Assembly: GCF_003287895.1 (NCBI RefSeq)
Contig: NZ_CP030280.1
Span: 3,177,501 to 3,241,500, forward strand
DNA from: Blautia argi
Lineage (GTDB): Bacteria > Bacillota > Clostridia > Lachnospirales > Lachnospiraceae
Direction: 5' to 3'
DNA: 64,000 nt
Shown one piece after another: positions 63,069 through 64,000 of this stretch (its first letter is position 1; every line of letters starts with the position of its first letter). The notes beneath the pieces were generated by a model that was not told where the DNA came from, made no database searches, and saw only the letters and a program-made list of their open reading frames with translations. Position numbers and translations under genes: made by a program.

Positions 63069-63109
63069 AAAACCGCTGCCAGAAATCCCATATCCCTGGC
63101 AGCGGTTTT
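63069..63109. terminator. Bidirectional terminator between pilT and the GGDEF gene
   Basis: AAAACCGCTGCCAG (63069-63082) pairs perfectly with 63096-63109 across a 13-nt loop, with T4 after the stem on either strand. Confidence 0.88.
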
Positions 63110-63124
63110 CGTGCAGCGGCCTCA

Positions 63125-64000
63125 TCATGAACTCAAGCCACATTCATCATAATAAGAAAACCTGTTTTTCCCCTTTTTCTTGCTTTCATACAGTGCTAAA
63201 TCCGCTTTCTTAAGCCCCTCATCGTAAGAGAAATGCTCTCTTTCCAGAATACTGATTCCTGCACTGCAGGTCAGAGTCAGGTCTTTGATATTCTCCAAAG
63301 CTGCAAATAACTCCTTCATTCGTCTGTCCAGAATCTCCTTTGTAGTCACATTCTTAATAAAGACCAGAAATTCATCTCCTCCCAGACGCCCGATAATATC
63401 TCTCCTGCGGAAGATCGCCATCAAAGTATCTGTCAGAACCTTTAATGCATAATCCCCTTTCATATGCCCGTATTCATCATTAATCTTCTTAAAATTATCC
63501 AGATCCAGAATAATCAGACTTCCTCCTTCTGTTTCCCGGACATCGGTCATAAAGGACACAACTTCCTCCTTAAAGGCTCTCCTGTTATATACATTGGTAA
63601 GTGGATCCCTGTTTGCCTCTACCTCCTGTGCCAAAGACCGTCTCTTCTCTGCATCAATATTCTTCAGATACAGGAGTGCATACATATTACCTGAATATCC
63701 TTCCTGAAAAATATGCACCACCAGTTCTACCCAACATCTGGTTTTGTCTATAATCCGCTGAAAGCAATATTTATAAGTAGATTCGCCGTTTTTGTACCTG
63801 TCCTTCATAAAATCCACGTCCAGGCAGCGGCTGTATGCCTCCTGCTCCTCCTGTGAAACTGCTTCCTGCATATGCTTTTCCATTACCTCTGTAAAAGTCT
63901 TCTGGCTTCTGATGCACTCTTCCATATAGTCCGTCCAAAGACCGCCTGCTCTTTTCAGGTGTCCGCTCTCTACATCTACCTCTGCATAAGCAATGGTTTC
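63125..64000 (-). CDS. Diguanylate cyclase (GGDEF), partial (N-terminus outside window)
   Basis: The frame is open to the window edge, giving 291 residues. The N-terminal visible part (IAYAEVDVESGHLKRAGGLW, YCFQRIIDKTRCWVELVVHI) resembles a PAS-type sensor. The C-terminal GGDEF domain starts DPLTNVYNRRAF and has LDLDNFKKINDEYGH and the intact active-site motif GRLGGDEF. It should make cyclic di-GMP. No RxxD inhibitory site was seen before the motif. It is convergent with the pilus operon; cyclic di-GMP often controls pili, so a link is plausible but unproven. Confidence 0.92.
   Translation of the reverse strand, partial: ETIAYAEVDVESGHLKRAGGLWTDYMEECIRSQKTFTEVMEKHMQEAVSQEEQEAYSRCLDVDFMKDRYKNGESTYKYCFQRIIDKTRCWVELVVHIFQEGYSGNMYALLYLKNIDAEKRRSLAQEVEANRDPLTNVYNRRAFKEEVVSFMTDVRETEGGSLIILDLDNFKKINDEYGHMKGDYALKVLTDTLMAIFRRRDIIGRLGGDEFLVFIKNVTTKEILDRRMKELFAALENIKDLTLTCSAGISILEREHFSYDEGLKKADLALYESKKKGKNRFSYYDECGLSS

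Noticed and set aside
1..64000. CRISPR arrays, insertion sequences, integrases, rRNA and tRNA genes
   Set aside because: None were seen on either strand by eye: no regularly spaced direct repeats, transposase-like proteins or tRNA-like folds.

Overview
The window looks like a chromosomal segment of a Gram-positive, spore-forming gut anaerobe of the Clostridia, most likely Lachnospiraceae and Blautia-like. The evidence is a SpoVT gene, a Spo0A-like DNA-binding protein, T-box control of ileS, the order rpmG-secE-nusG-rplK-rplA, strong AGGAGG ribosome-binding sites, AT-rich intergenic DNA and many carbohydrate ABC transporters with YesM/YesN-type two-component systems. The genus is an inference. 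There are no rRNA or tRNA genes, CRISPR arrays, insertion sequences or prophage.

Layout. (1) 1-6.9 kb: an oligosaccharide importer (lipoprotein plus two permeases) with a GH31 alpha-xylosidase cut by the window edge, divergent from a sensor kinase/AraC-type regulator pair. (2) 6.9-9.1 kb: a CDF-type cation transporter, then a decayed locus with a broken family 2 glycosyltransferase, a HEAT-repeat fragment and a lipoprotein stub. (3) 9.1-11.5 kb: rpmG-secE-nusG-rplK-rplA, with two identical 28-nt RNA elements resembling the L1 site of 23S rRNA. (4) 11.5-16.5 kb: two XRE regulators, a 33-residue micro-ORF, a receiver-less Spo0A-like protein and a MoxR ATPase/VWA pair. (5) 16.5-30.5 kb: adenosine deaminase, a DUF6171 zinc-finger-like protein, and two arabinose-glycan systems. 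The first has GH51 plus an ArsR-type regulator plus GH43. The second has an ABC importer, GH51, LacI regulator and sulfatase. A MATE exporter lies between them. (6) 30.7-41.7 kb: housekeeping genes glgP, ileS with its T-box leader, dacF, a VOC protein, mazG, pncB and a VanY-type peptidase. (7) 41.8-55.3 kb: a uronic-acid glycan locus (heparinase II/III-like lyase, GH88, DUF2264, ABC importer, zinc dehydrogenase, YesL-like membrane protein) facing a second YesM/YesN pair. Both permeases of this importer carry single-base frameshifts. (8) 55.3-64 kb: spoVT, a MATE exporter, a compact type IV pilus/type II secretion-like operon led by a transglutaminase-like lipoprotein and ending in pilT, and a GGDEF protein running off the window.

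The sugar loci share one logic: lipoprotein capture, two-permease import, then intracellular trimming by glycosidases or lyases, each under a local regulator. Candidate operators can be read for three of them. These are a LacI palindrome over the start site at 30.45 kb, an ArsR-type inverted repeat at 20.27 kb, and a 31-bp direct-repeat element abutting the -35 of two promoters facing the second two-component system (50.87 and 51.65 kb).

The items most worth following are that paired element, the L1 mimic RNAs, the ArsR fusion regulator, the Spo0A-like/MoxR/VWA group, the small pilus operon, and homopolymer frameshifts in two permeases and probably secE. The frameshifts may be sequencing errors.
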